From contig JBNJCV010000043.1 of NCBI GenBank assembly GCA_051744245.1, positions 1-14,776 of the forward strand: DNA of 14,776 nucleotides, in the 5' to 3' direction. The DNA is from M55B165 sp051744245. GTDB taxonomy: Bacteria > Actinomycetota > Humimicrobiia > Humimicrobiales > Humimicrobiaceae. The position numbers were made by a program, and so were the translations under genes. Below are positions 1-7,523 of this stretch, one piece after another. Numbering within the stretch: position 1 is the stretch's first letter; the number at the start of each line of letters is the position of its first letter. The notes beneath the pieces were generated by a model, which saw nothing but the letters and a program-made list of their open reading frames with translations, ran no database searches and was not told the origin of the DNA.

Positions 1-459
1 TTTTAAGTACACCCTTTCAACCCCGTCAAGGTCTATATAAGTTAATTTTTCTTCGTCCTCATCAAGTATTTTTATGTCAAATTTTGGATAAAGAAGTTGC
101 TCTATCTTCACCAATATAGTGGATCTATCAAAGTTAAAAAAATTTGCCACATCATTATCCAGTGGGAAACCCTGATTTGGCCAATAAGTTCCTCCTCCCC
201 ATACCCCTATCCCATTGGGAAGCTCTATTTTTTCGCTTTCCTTAGCCCCCTGTTTTTTCCACTTATTTATCCAGGCAGTGGTGTAAAGTGAAGCCTGAAA
301 TGTTGAGATATCTGTTGGAATCCTGGGGTAATTTTTCTCCTCCAGCCCCTGACTATACCAGTTCTTTAAAGTTTTGCCCCAGTACCCAAATTCCCATTTA
401 ACAGACCTTACGTCTTTATTAAATTTCATTACCTCTATAAATCTTTCTCTACTATTCAT
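1..459 (-). CDS. UroD/MtaA-superfamily protein, probable corrinoid-linked methyltransferase (N-terminal part)
   Basis: Reading frame open from an ATG at 459 to the window edge, giving the first 153 residues; the 3' end is missing. The start is preceded by AAGGAA, 13 bases after the stop of the permease gene, so it appears to be the last visible gene of the importer operon. The N-terminus (MNSRERFIEVMKF, then WEFGYWGKTLKNWY at about residues 22-35) is the pattern I know from proteins annotated as uroporphyrinogen decarboxylase-like, a family that includes MtaA/MtbA-type and CmuA-type methyltransferases. True heme-pathway HemE proteins begin differently and would be out of place here. The acidic stretch LDEDEEKLTYIDLDGV (about 132-147) is also typical of these relatives. 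Inferred role: methyl transfer to or from the corrinoid protein encoded upstream. The catalytic C-terminal half, including any zinc ligands, is outside the window, so the direction of transfer and the substrate cannot be judged. Confidence 0.75.
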   Translation of the reverse strand, partial: MNSRERFIEVMKFNKDVRSVKWEFGYWGKTLKNWYSQGLEEKNYPRIPTDISTFQASLYTTAWINKWKKQGAKESEKIELPNGIGVWGGGTYWPNQGFPLDNDVANFFNFDRSTILVKIEQLLYPKFDIKILDEDEEKLTYIDLDGVERVYLK

Positions 460-472
460 AGTTTTCCTTATA

Positions 473-1480
473 CTAATAAAGCTGGAGTCTCCTTCTATTC
501 CTTAAAGCGTCAATGGATATGGCAAGTACTAATAGCCCTCCTTTTATAACCATTCTCAAGAATACAGGGACGTCTAGTAGAACCAGGCCATTTGCGATAG
601 AGCCAATAATTATTAATGCTATAAATGTGCCTAAATAGTTTCCTTTTCCGCCTCCAACCGTAACACCGCCAAGCACTACAATAGTAAGTACTTCTAGCTC
701 TTTGCCGCTACCATATTCTGGGCGGCCAGAGCCTAATTGGGAAGTAAGAACTATAGCTGCAAGGCCGCAAAAAAGTCCAGAAATTACATAACTAGCTATT
801 TTAATCCTGTCTACTTTTATTCCAGCTAGCTTAGCCAGATACTCATTGCCGCCAATTGTGTATAAGTTCCTGCCAAACTTTGTAAATTTTAAAACTAAAG
901 CTAAAATTATGAAGATTACTATTATATAAACAGTGGTGTAAGGTATAATTCCTCCGATAAAACTTCTGCCAATAGAATCCCAGAAACTGCTATAAATTCT
1001 AACATTTAAATCTGCCCAGAAAAAAGCAATTCCCCTGAATATAGCTAATGTACCTAAAGTAGTAATAATAGGGTTAATGCCAATCTTGGCTATAATCAGG
1101 CCATTTATTAATCCAAGGAAGCACCCTATAATAACAGCTATCACCATCACAATTCCCACAGGGATAAAACTAAACTTAAGCATGATTACTACACAAATTA
1201 TTCCTATTAGCCCCATGATAGAGCCTATGGAAAGATCAAAGCCTCCCCCAATCATAACTATGGTAATTCCTGCAGACAATATTCCAAGAACAGCAAGATT
1301 GTTAAAAATACTCCTAAAATTCCCTATTGTTAGGTAATATGGTGAAAAAGAAGCAAATATTACTACCATAGCTATATAAAGTATAACTAAGGAAGCTATT
1401 GGGGTTTTACTTTGTGTAAAAACACTAATAGCTTTTTTATACCATTTTGCATTCCCTGTTTTTACATTTAAATTAGCCAT
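473..1480 (-). CDS. CUT2-family sugar ABC transporter permease (RbsC-like), second of two
   Basis: A 335-residue hydrophobic protein with about eight to ten predicted membrane segments. It forms half of the membrane channel of a ribose-type ABC importer. The family signature GGGFDLSIGS lies at about residues 78-87. The cytoplasmic coupling loop FGRNLYTIGGNEYLAKLAGI is at about 202-221, and the glycine-rich VVLGGVTVGGGKGN is near 268-281. These are diagnostic of BPD_transp_2/RbsC proteins. The ATG at 1480 has GGAGG four bases upstream, and the gene starts 29 bases after the first permease stops. It differs clearly from that permease, so the importer probably uses a heterodimeric channel. Substrate cannot be read from the sequence; relatives carry pentoses, polyols, inositol or autoinducer-2. 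Confidence 0.93.
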   Translation of the reverse strand: MANLNVKTGNAKWYKKAISVFTQSKTPIASLVILYIAMVVIFASFSPYYLTIGNFRSIFNNLAVLGILSAGITIVMIGGGFDLSIGSIMGLIGIICVVIMLKFSFIPVGIVMVIAVIIGCFLGLINGLIIAKIGINPIITTLGTLAIFRGIAFFWADLNVRIYSSFWDSIGRSFIGGIIPYTTVYIIVIFIILALVLKFTKFGRNLYTIGGNEYLAKLAGIKVDRIKIASYVISGLFCGLAAIVLTSQLGSGRPEYGSGKELEVLTIVVLGGVTVGGGKGNYLGTFIALIIIGSIANGLVLLDVPVFLRMVIKGGLLVLAISIDALRNRRRLQLY

Positions 1481-1509
1481 GAAACCTCCGATAATAGCTA
1501 TTTAATTAT

Positions 1510-2484
1510 TTATTCCTGCAACCTTTTCTGCCTAACCTCATATGTCGCTACAACTGCCACTAAAACTGCACCTTGCGCAATTTGGACATGATAGTAATAA
1601 ACGTTTAGCATGGTTAGGCCATTATAAAGGACACTTAAAATGAGGATTCCCACTAAAGTACCTGAAATTTGTCCCCGTCCTCCTCCAAGTGCTGTTCCTC
1701 CTAAAAGTATTGCCGATATTATAGTAAGTTCAAGGCCTTCTCCATGTTGTGGCATTCCAACACCGCTTAGGGAAGCTAAAATAAGACCGCCTAGTGCAGC
1801 AGCAATTCCACTAAAGAAAAAGGTTAAAAATTTAACCTGCTTTACATTTATCCCTGAAAGATAAGAAGCCATTGGGTTTACTCCAATTGCATAAATTTTT
1901 CTGCCCCATTTGGATAAATTCATTACCACATAACAGATAGCAAAAATTATTACGAATAAAATAATTGGAAAAGGAATTTTAAATACTTTTCCCCTTCCTA
2001 AAAAATCAATAACTGGATCCATTGCCATAATAGACTGTCCGTCTGAAAAAGTATAAGCCAGCCCTCTCCATACTGACATGGTTCCTATTGTTGCAATAAT
2101 CGAATTAACACCAACAACAGTAACTAAAAACCCATTAAATATGCCAATAGCACAACCTAAAAGTAAACATAACAGAACAATTATCCAGCCATTGACTTCA
2201 GATCTTATTAAAATTGCAGCAATTATACTAGTTAACCCTATATTTCCTCCAATAGAAAAATCGATCTCGCCTGATATTAAAACCATGGTAAGTACAGCAG
2301 CCACTATTCCCATGAAAGAAAGATTGGAAAGCATTGAAACTAAATTATAGGTAGAGAGAAAAAAACTACTAGTAAAAGAAAAGAATAATAACATTGCCAC
2401 TAACACTATAATAAGTGTAATAGTGTTACTTATAAAAAACTTTCTTTCTTTTTTTACAACAGGAGTTTCCTGATTGTCTGCCAT
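1510..2484 (-). CDS. CUT2-family sugar ABC transporter permease (RbsC-like), first of two
   Basis: A 324-residue integral membrane protein, the partner permease of the importer. It has a short charged cytoplasmic N-terminus (residues 1-17), then multiple membrane spans. The RbsC signature appears as SGEIDFSIGG at about residues 71-80, the coupling loop as WGRKIYAIGVNPMASYLSGI at about 193-212, and the C-terminal motif as LLGGTALGGGRGQISGT near 260-276. The ATG at 2484 has GGAGG four bases upstream; the gap to the ATPase gene is 25 bases, so co-translation from one message is likely. It shares the fold of its neighbour but little obvious identity outside the motifs, so it is not a recent duplication. 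Confidence 0.93.
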   Translation of the reverse strand: MADNQETPVVKKERKFFISNTITLIIVLVAMLLFFSFTSSFFLSTYNLVSMLSNLSFMGIVAAVLTMVLISGEIDFSIGGNIGLTSIIAAILIRSEVNGWIIVLLCLLLGCAIGIFNGFLVTVVGVNSIIATIGTMSVWRGLAYTFSDGQSIMAMDPVIDFLGRGKVFKIPFPIILFVIIFAICYVVMNLSKWGRKIYAIGVNPMASYLSGINVKQVKFLTFFFSGIAAALGGLILASLSGVGMPQHGEGLELTIISAILLGGTALGGGRGQISGTLVGILILSVLYNGLTMLNVYYYHVQIAQGAVLVAVVATYEVRQKRLQE

Positions 2485-2509
2485 AAATCCTCCTAATATA
2501 TAAAATTCA

Positions 2510-4003
2510 TCAGATACAAGCGGTATGCATTAAATCTTCCTCGCTTGCTTCTCCGCTTTTGAACTCTCCAGTAATCCTACCTTTGCTAATGACTAAAATT
2601 CTGTCAGCAATTGAAAGAATCTCTGGTAACTCAGAAGAAATCATAATTATTGCGGCCCCTTTTTCACAAAGGTCCTGCATTAGCTTATATATTTCTATTT
2701 TAGTTCCTACATCAATCCCCCTTGTAGGTTCATTAAGTATAATAATTTTTGAGCCGCTCTCCAGCCATCGGGCCAGCACTACCTTCTGCTGGTTCCCCCC
2801 TGATAAGCTATTAACTTCCTTATTTAAAGAAGGCGTACTTATATCCAGGTTGTCTACCCACCTTTGGGCTTTTTCCTTTTCTACTGATTTTTTAATTAAA
2901 AAACCTTTTCCTAGGTCCTGAATATTTGCCAAGGTTATATTTTCCTTTACGCCCAACATTATAGCTAAGCCATCTAGCTTTCTATCTACAGGCACTAAGC
3001 CAATTTTATTGTCCCTGGCCTGCCAAGGTTTCTTTATTGTTATCTCCTTATCATTTACATAAATTTTTCCGGATTTTATTGGGTTTGCACCAAATAAAGA
3101 TTTTACCAAATTTGTTTTACCCGACCCTAACAAACCAAAAATCCCCAGTATTTCACCTTTTCTTAACTCGAAACTAACATCTTTTATGCCTTCAGCAACT
3201 AGGTTTTCCGCAGATATAATTACTTCTCTTATGGGAACTTCCCGTTTTGGATACATTTCTTGTATATCCCTGCCAACCATCATCGTAACCAATTGGTTGC
3301 TGTCACTCTCAGAAGTAGTTACTGTGCCAACCTTTTTACCATCCCTAAGCACAGTAACCCTGTCTGTTATTTCAAATATTTCTTTCAGCCTATGGGAAAT
3401 ATATATTATTGATACACCAGTTTCTTTCAATGTCTTTATAATTTTAAATAAAGATTCCTTGTCTTCTTCACTTAAGGCAGCAGTTGGTTCATCCATGACT
3501 AATATCTTTGCCTTCTTCGAAATAGCTTTAGCTATTTCAACAACTTGTTTCTCTGAAACTGATAAGTCTTCCATAATACAGTTAGGATTTACATCAACAT
3601 TAAGTTGTTCTAGAATTTTCTTCGATTTTTTATACATTTTCTTCCAGTCAATTATGTTAAAGGCACTTTTAGTTTCCTGCTCGCCTAAAAAAATATTTTC
3701 TGCCACAGAAAGGTTTTCCATCGTATTAAGTTCCTGATAGATTACCCTAATCCCTGCTCCCATAGCTTCACCAGTGCTTTTAAATTCAGTCTCCTTGTCC
3801 TCTATTGTTATAGTTCCTGAATCTTTAATATAATTTCCCGCTAGAACTTTTATAAGGGTTGATTTTCCAGCACCATTCTCACCAAGTATGCCTAGTACTT
3901 CCGCTTTTCTTAAATCAATACTTACATTATTTAAGGCTACTACGCCTGGAAAAGTCTTTGTAATATTTTCCATCTTAAGTATTACATTATTGTTATCAAC
4001 CAC
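2510..4003 (-). CDS. CUT2-family sugar ABC transporter ATPase with two nucleotide-binding domains (RbsA-like)
   Basis: A 497-residue cytoplasmic ATPase that powers the importer; the length is typical of RbsA/MglA/XylG proteins. First domain: Walker A GENGAGKST (41-49), Q-loop Gln90, signature-like LSVSEKQ (147-153), Walker B ending in DE (171-172) and switch His204. Second domain: a variant Walker A GLLGSGKTN (290-298), a full LSGGNQQ signature (400-406) and NEPTRGID near 424-431. The uneven domains are normal in this family, where only one site usually hydrolyses efficiently. I accept a GTG start at 4003, with AGGTGG a few bases upstream; the ATG eleven codons in (MENITKTF) is the alternative. 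A stem-loop lies between this gene and the binding-protein gene, which may lower ATPase expression relative to the binding protein. Confidence 0.95.
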   Translation of the reverse strand: MVDNNNVILKMENITKTFPGVVALNNVSIDLRKAEVLGILGENGAGKSTLIKVLAGNYIKDSGTITIEDKETEFKSTGEAMGAGIRVIYQELNTMENLSVAENIFLGEQETKSAFNIIDWKKMYKKSKKILEQLNVDVNPNCIMEDLSVSEKQVVEIAKAISKKAKILVMDEPTAALSEEDKESLFKIIKTLKETGVSIIYISHRLKEIFEITDRVTVLRDGKKVGTVTTSESDSNQLVTMMVGRDIQEMYPKREVPIREVIISAENLVAEGIKDVSFELRKGEILGIFGLLGSGKTNLVKSLFGANPIKSGKIYVNDKEITIKKPWQARDNKIGLVPVDRKLDGLAIMLGVKENITLANIQDLGKGFLIKKSVEKEKAQRWVDNLDISTPSLNKEVNSLSGGNQQKVVLARWLESGSKIIILNEPTRGIDVGTKIEIYKLMQDLCEKGAAIIMISSELPEILSIADRILVISKGRITGEFKSGEASEEDLMHTACI

Positions 4004-4024
4004 TTTTCACCACCTATTTTTTTT

Positions 4025-4052
4025 ATTAGGGAAGGTTTTACCCTTCCCTAAT
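4025..4052 (-). other. Stem-loop between binding-protein and ATPase genes
   Basis: A perfect 11-bp inverted repeat: ATTAGGGAAGG at 4025-4035 pairs with CCTTCCCTAAT at 4042-4052, with a 6-base loop. In the minus-strand transcript the 3' arm is followed by a run of A, not U, so it does not look like a classic intrinsic terminator. Hairpins after the binding-protein gene are common in ABC importer operons, where they protect the upstream message from 3' exonuclease decay and so raise binding-protein levels over those of the permeases. That role is inferred here from position and shape. Confidence 0.6.
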
Positions 4053-4095
4053 GGATTTCATTTTTTATTTACACTTATTTGGAAAATTTTTCCAT

Positions 4096-5193
4096 CTATT
4101 CTGGATAATACTCGTCTATATTTTCTGGAGTAATAATTTCATTTTCTACATACATAAATGGAGGTGGTAATTCACCATTTAGATATGCACAAGCTGCTGG
4201 TATCAGATATTCACCATATCTTTCTGGGAAGTAAGCAACACCTGCATCTGTTAAGCCTTCCCTAAGTTGCTCTTTACCAACATCGTCTACGCCCTGTGTT
4301 ATTACAATCCACTTATCTGGATCCCATCTTCCAGCAGTTTGTACAGCTGATATACAGCCATCCATGGTTTGCTCATTTACTGAAGTAAGAACGAAGTTTT
4401 CTGCATCAGGTATAGAAGTTAAAACATCAGACATAGCTGAATTAGCCTGTTCTGCTTCACCTGCGCCGCCATCAGCCCTAATAGTCATAGGATCTATAAC
4501 ATCTGCTCCATATTCATCAACAAATGCTTGATAGAAACCTTCAGAACGTAGCATTACAACTTCACCTCCAGCTGGCATCTGCATTAGAATTATTTTGTCT
4601 ATGGTATCAATACCACCTTGTTCTTCTACTCTTTTAATAGCTTCTTCACCACCCATATAAGCTACCTCAAAGTTATTAACACCCATAAATGGTGCCTCTG
4701 GCACCGGCACATCAACTGCTATAATAGGTATTCCTGCATCGCCATATTTTTTCGATACAATACTATTTACTTTTGAGTCAAACTGGAACCATATCAGCAC
4801 TTCCGGCTCTTTAGCCAAAAGAATATCAGCATTCTGCAGTCCTACTGTAGCATCATACTGATTGTCTGCATAATAAAGGTCGTTATCTGCTCCTCCAGCT
4901 AATGCCCATTCTTTTTGAACACTGTCGTATACATTATTACAGAATGGAATTCCACCCATAATATCTGTATAAGCTATAGTATGTCCTTCTGCTGGGTTAT
5001 CTGGATATGGCTCATCAGTGTCTTGAGCATGCTCTTTAAGCGTTTCATAATATGCATAAGTTTCTTCTTCTACTTCCTCTACTGCTTCGGCTTCTTCAAC
5101 AACTTCTTCATCAGCCGCACAACCAGATAGTGAAATACCCACTGCAAAAATAAGAGCTAAACCTAAAATTGAGATGATTTTAAACTTACTCAT
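4096..5193 (-). CDS. Sugar-type ABC transporter substrate-binding lipoprotein (periplasmic-binding fold type I)
   Basis: A 365-residue extracytoplasmic receptor of the importer. The start is the ATG at 5193, because AAAGGAGG lies six bases upstream and the resulting N-terminus is a clean lipoprotein signal: MSKFK, a hydrophobic stretch, then the lipobox LSGC with the lipidated Cys25. A Glu-rich linker follows (about residues 28-46) before the folded domain. The body resembles Peripla_BP_4/RbsB-type proteins: HTIAYTDIMGGIPFCNNVYDSV near the domain start, then ADILLAKEPEVLIWFQ, GIPIIAVDVPVP and VNEQTMDGCISAVQ. Many Tyr, Phe and Trp residues are present, but without a structure their place in a pocket is unknown. 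It heads the importer gene set and lies 165 bases after the MttB-like gene, with a possible promoter of its own. The ligand is unknown; the flanking methyltransferases suggest a methylated compound. Confidence 0.93.
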   Translation of the reverse strand: MSKFKIISILGLALIFAVGISLSGCAADEEVVEEAEAVEEVEEETYAYYETLKEHAQDTDEPYPDNPAEGHTIAYTDIMGGIPFCNNVYDSVQKEWALAGGADNDLYYADNQYDATVGLQNADILLAKEPEVLIWFQFDSKVNSIVSKKYGDAGIPIIAVDVPVPEAPFMGVNNFEVAYMGGEEAIKRVEEQGGIDTIDKIILMQMPAGGEVVMLRSEGFYQAFVDEYGADVIDPMTIRADGGAGEAEQANSAMSDVLTSIPDAENFVLTSVNEQTMDGCISAVQTAGRWDPDKWIVITQGVDDVGKEQLREGLTDAGVAYFPERYGEYLIPAACAYLNGELPPPFMYVENEIITPENIDEYYPE

Positions 5194-5275
5194 TTTTTTC
5201 CTCCTTTGGAAAAATATTGAAAAGATAAATATTAGCCCAAGGATTAAAATCACTTACTCGGGCTTCTTTTTTCAT
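5186..5275 (-). CDS. Possible 29-residue leader peptide overlapping the binding-protein start
   Basis: A short frame begins at an ATG at 5275, preceded by AAAGGAAG with a 5-base spacing. It runs 29 codons (MKKEARVSDFNPWANIYLFN, then IFPKEEKNE) to a TAA at 5186, overlapping the first codons of the binding-protein gene by 8 bases. Its last codons contain the AAAGGAGG site of the binding-protein gene, so translation could couple the two. A stem-loop (5234-5264) lies inside the frame. It may be a regulatory leader or simply a chance ORF; only the good ribosome site and the overlap support it, and no family is recognised. Confidence 0.3.
   Translation of the reverse strand: MKKEARVSDFNPWANIYLFNIFPKEEKNE
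5234..5264 (-). other. Stem-loop in the leader of the importer genes
   Basis: On the minus strand, AGCCCGAG (5264-5257) pairs with CTTGGGCT (5241-5234), 8 bp including one G-U, around a 15-base loop that itself contains GAT/ATC. The downstream bases are only moderately U-rich, so it is a weak terminator at best. It lies between the MttB-like gene and the binding-protein gene, where partial termination or attenuation would make sense, but this is inference. Confidence 0.4.
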
Positions 5276-5299
5276 ATCCACTTCCTTTCTGTAAACTTA

Positions 5300-5328
5300 A
5301 TTATTAGCAATGGTAATTATTTTATCAA
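5300..5328 (-). promoter_or_regulatory. Candidate sigma-70 type promoter for the importer genes
   Basis: On the minus strand, TTGATA (5328-5323, 5 of 6 to consensus) is followed after 17 bases by AATAAT (5305-5300, 5 of 6). Transcription would begin near 5293, about 100 bases before the binding-protein ATG. The region is AT-rich, so chance matches are possible. An octamer TAATTATT occurs twice, at 5298-5305 and 5314-5321. No copy of the AAAAACGTTTTT repressor site is found here, so importer expression may be partly independent of the LacI protein. Confidence 0.45.
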
Positions 5329-5358
5329 CACTTACGGTATAACAAAATAAGTTATTAA

Positions 5359-6807
5359 TTATAAAAGATCTTTATCCTTATAATATTTTCTAGCTTCATC
5401 TAATATTTTATCAATTTCTTTATCCTGACTCTCGGTTAAAGGCTCGGGCTTGTGTTCAGAAAGAATTTTACCCATTTTTTCTTTTGCTCTTTCAATAACA
5501 GTTTTCTTATCTCCTTCCCACCACTCCTGGTATGAAGTTTTATCAAAAACCTCAGGCATATAATCTTCCTTATTCCATAATTTTCTGGTTTGTTGTGCAC
5601 TTAAATATGTGCCAGAAGAGCCGACATCTGCAATAAGGTCCAGGCCTATAGTCTCATCATTTACATCAAAGCCTTCTATAATTTTGCCAATACTTTTGGC
5701 AATATCGTCATCAATTACTGCCAGTATAGGGTTATAGGCCAGTTCGCCAGTCACCCCACCATGAAGTACAATCATGTTGGCTCCGGACAGCGCAGAACAC
5801 ATGGCCAGGGGAAGTTTTTCTGCCCCTATCTGGTAATCAATTTTTTTAGAATTTGAAAAAGCAGAGCCAGTATTGTTAACCGGAATCCGGTAAACCGAAT
5901 GCCATATCTGGTTATATGCCATCTGGTGCAAACCAATAGCTGCAGACCCAAAATTAAGATCCCCTGTTTTCATATTCATCGCTGAGACAAAATTATTTGC
6001 AATAATGCCGCAACCTGGCCTGATTGTCTGAAGCAACACAATAATCGCTAAAAGCTCTGCATTATGGCTTACAGAAGCACCGGCTACCGTCACTGGATGT
6101 GAGCCCCCCATAATTGAACCAGAAGCAATATAGATTGGAAATCCCGCATCCAAATAATAAAAAGCCGCATTGCAGGCATCTTCTGAAAGTGAAAGAGGGG
6201 CAGCCCCTTCCACACACCCTAAAAGCTGCGAGCCTACTGCTTGTGCTACCTGGGTTTCCCATATAAAGCTATCTGTTGGCTGAGCTCCTCTTGAGGGTTT
6301 AGTTGAATACCTCATCCTCTGGGCACAACTTACTGGACATGACATCACCGGCGGAACCCCCTCAAGCTCGAAATAAGGGGTATAGGAAGGAAATACATGA
6401 ACCGAATCCAGGGCATCAGAAACTATTACTGCTTCATTATTTTGTTCTATGGTGGGCATAGTAACCTTGCCTGTTTCAATATCAGAAAATCTGGCTCCAG
6501 CAGAATTCATAAAATAAAGCGTATTTGCCCCAAACCTTACATTTTTCTCAGAATCCCTTGCCTTAACCATAAAACTGGAAGGCGTAGACCTTATGCATTC
6601 CTCCACTATATGAGGAGGAATCTTTGCAATCTTTGTTTCGTAATCAACCTTGCATCCCCTTTTATCTAAAACTTTTAATGCTTTCTCTGACTCATACTTA
6701 AAACCCACGTCCTCCAGTACCTGCAGGGTAGCAGAATGTATTTGCTCTACTTTGCTATCACTCAATATCTTTATGGGTTCAAAATTTCTTTTAAATCCAT
6801 TTTGCAT
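5359..6807 (-). CDS. MttB-superfamily corrinoid methyltransferase, pyrrolysine-free
   Basis: A 482-residue cytoplasmic protein of the trimethylamine methyltransferase (MttB) superfamily, which transfers a methyl group from a methylated amine to the cob(I)amide of a partner corrinoid protein. Recognisable stretches are the N-terminal VEQIHSATLQVLEDVGFKYE (20-39), the barrel segment MGGSHPVTVAGASVSHNAEL (233-252) followed by IRPGCG, and the C-terminal FDKTSYQEWWEGDKK (421-435) before a charged tail. The frame is open throughout with no in-frame TAG, so there is no pyrrolysine. It therefore belongs with the non-Pyl group whose studied members (MtgB, MtpB, MtcB) demethylate quaternary amines. Near the C-terminus, where I recall a His-Thr pair in many relatives, it has AQQT (404-407). 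The ATG at 6807 follows AGAGGGG, 12 bases after the corrinoid gene, the usual methyltransferase pairing. The importer downstream suggests an unusual, perhaps sugar-like, methyl donor. Confidence 0.92.
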   Translation of the reverse strand: MQNGFKRNFEPIKILSDSKVEQIHSATLQVLEDVGFKYESEKALKVLDKRGCKVDYETKIAKIPPHIVEECIRSTPSSFMVKARDSEKNVRFGANTLYFMNSAGARFSDIETGKVTMPTIEQNNEAVIVSDALDSVHVFPSYTPYFELEGVPPVMSCPVSCAQRMRYSTKPSRGAQPTDSFIWETQVAQAVGSQLLGCVEGAAPLSLSEDACNAAFYYLDAGFPIYIASGSIMGGSHPVTVAGASVSHNAELLAIIVLLQTIRPGCGIIANNFVSAMNMKTGDLNFGSAAIGLHQMAYNQIWHSVYRIPVNNTGSAFSNSKKIDYQIGAEKLPLAMCSALSGANMIVLHGGVTGELAYNPILAVIDDDIAKSIGKIIEGFDVNDETIGLDLIADVGSSGTYLSAQQTRKLWNKEDYMPEVFDKTSYQEWWEGDKKTVIERAKEKMGKILSEHKPEPLTESQDKEIDKILDEARKYYKDKDLL

Positions 6808-6819
6808 ATAAATCCCCTC

Positions 6820-7464
6820 TTATTTTATTCCTAAAAGCCTTTTGGCAACCTTTACCCCTTCTGGGGCAGTTGAGCCATACCCGTCAGCTCCAATAGAGTC
6901 AGCAAATTCCTGGTTTATAGGGCTTCCTCCAACAATCACCTTAACCTTATTCCTCAAATTTTGTTTCTTTAAGCCTTCAATTACATTCTTCTGTTCCTGA
7001 GCGGTAGTGGTAAGAAGTGCAGACATGGCAAGTATATCTGGATTTTCTTCTTTTATTTTTTTAAGGAAAGTTTCTGCCTTTACATTTACTCCTAAATCAA
7101 TAACCTCAAATCCAGATGCATATAAAAGTGTAGATATCATGCCCTTACCTATGGAATGTATGTCTCCAAATACTGTGCCTATAATTACTTTTCCCAGGCT
7201 CTCCTGTTTTTTGCCCTTCTTCTCTATTTCAGCATTTATAATAGGGAAAGATTTTTTAAGCACTTCAGATGCACAAACAAGGTCGGGAAGGAAAAGTTCC
7301 CCTTTACCAAATTTTTCTCCAACTTGCCTAATTGCTTCGGTAAGCGCTTTTGCTGCCTGTAGAGGGTCTACCCCTTCTTCTATTGCTTTCTTTGCTATAT
7401 TTTCAGCATTGTCAACATCAAAATTAGTCACCATATCTTTGAGGTCATTTAATATGTCTGCCAC
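6820..7464 (-). CDS. Corrinoid (B12)-binding methyltransferase protein, MttC/MtgC-like
   Basis: A 214-residue cytoplasmic methyl carrier. An N-terminal helical cap domain (about 1-88; GELFLPDLVCASEVLK at 55-70 is typical) precedes a Rossmann-like B12 domain. The cobalt-binding motif is DIHSIG, with Asp101 and His103 as the expected lower-ligand pair; SALLTT (148-153) and VGGSPINQEFADSIGADGYG (near 178-197) complete the nucleotide-tail pocket. The methyl group would be accepted from the MttB-like protein encoded directly downstream and passed to tetrahydrofolate or another acceptor by a second methyltransferase. The start is GTG at 7464, six bases after AAAGG. It is the first gene of its transcript and follows a promoter overlapped by two candidate LacI-type operators. 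No reductive activase (RamA/RACo) gene is visible, so reactivation of the corrinoid must be encoded elsewhere. Confidence 0.95.
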   Translation of the reverse strand: MADILNDLKDMVTNFDVDNAENIAKKAIEEGVDPLQAAKALTEAIRQVGEKFGKGELFLPDLVCASEVLKKSFPIINAEIEKKGKKQESLGKVIIGTVFGDIHSIGKGMISTLLYASGFEVIDLGVNVKAETFLKKIKEENPDILAMSALLTTTAQEQKNVIEGLKKQNLRNKVKVIVGGSPINQEFADSIGADGYGSTAPEGVKVAKRLLGIK

Positions 7465-7507
7465 TTTCTGCCTTTCTTTATTCTGGTAATAAGCAAATAT
7501 TTGGAGG

Positions 7508-7523
7508 TTAAAAACGTTTTTAA
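7508..7523. promoter_or_regulatory. LacI-type operator A at the corrinoid/MttB promoter
   Basis: A perfect 16-bp palindrome, TTAAAAACGTTTTTAA, with the central CpG expected for LacI-family operators. It begins at the -10 element and covers the predicted transcription start near 7516. Its centre lies 23 bp from that of operator B. Binding here would block initiation, so the expected effect is repression. The likely binder is the LacI-family protein encoded just upstream. Confidence 0.75.

Noticed and set aside
97..291. 64-codon plus-strand frame near the left edge
   Set aside because: It is opposite the UroD-like gene, whose N-terminus is clearly recognisable on the minus strand.
1598..1607. 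TAAACGTTTA palindrome resembling the LacI operator core
   Set aside because: It lies inside permease coding sequence, matches only the inner 8 of 12 bases, and no promoter is nearby.
3186..3737. 183-codon frame on the plus strand opposite the ATPase gene
   Set aside because: It is antisense to a strongly supported ATPase and shows no family motifs; this is a composition shadow, as are the other plus-strand frames.
4096..5253. Longer binding-protein frame starting at GTG 5253
   Set aside because: The ATG at 5193 has an excellent AAAGGAGG site and gives a standard lipoprotein signal; the upstream start would put a second hydrophobic stretch before it.
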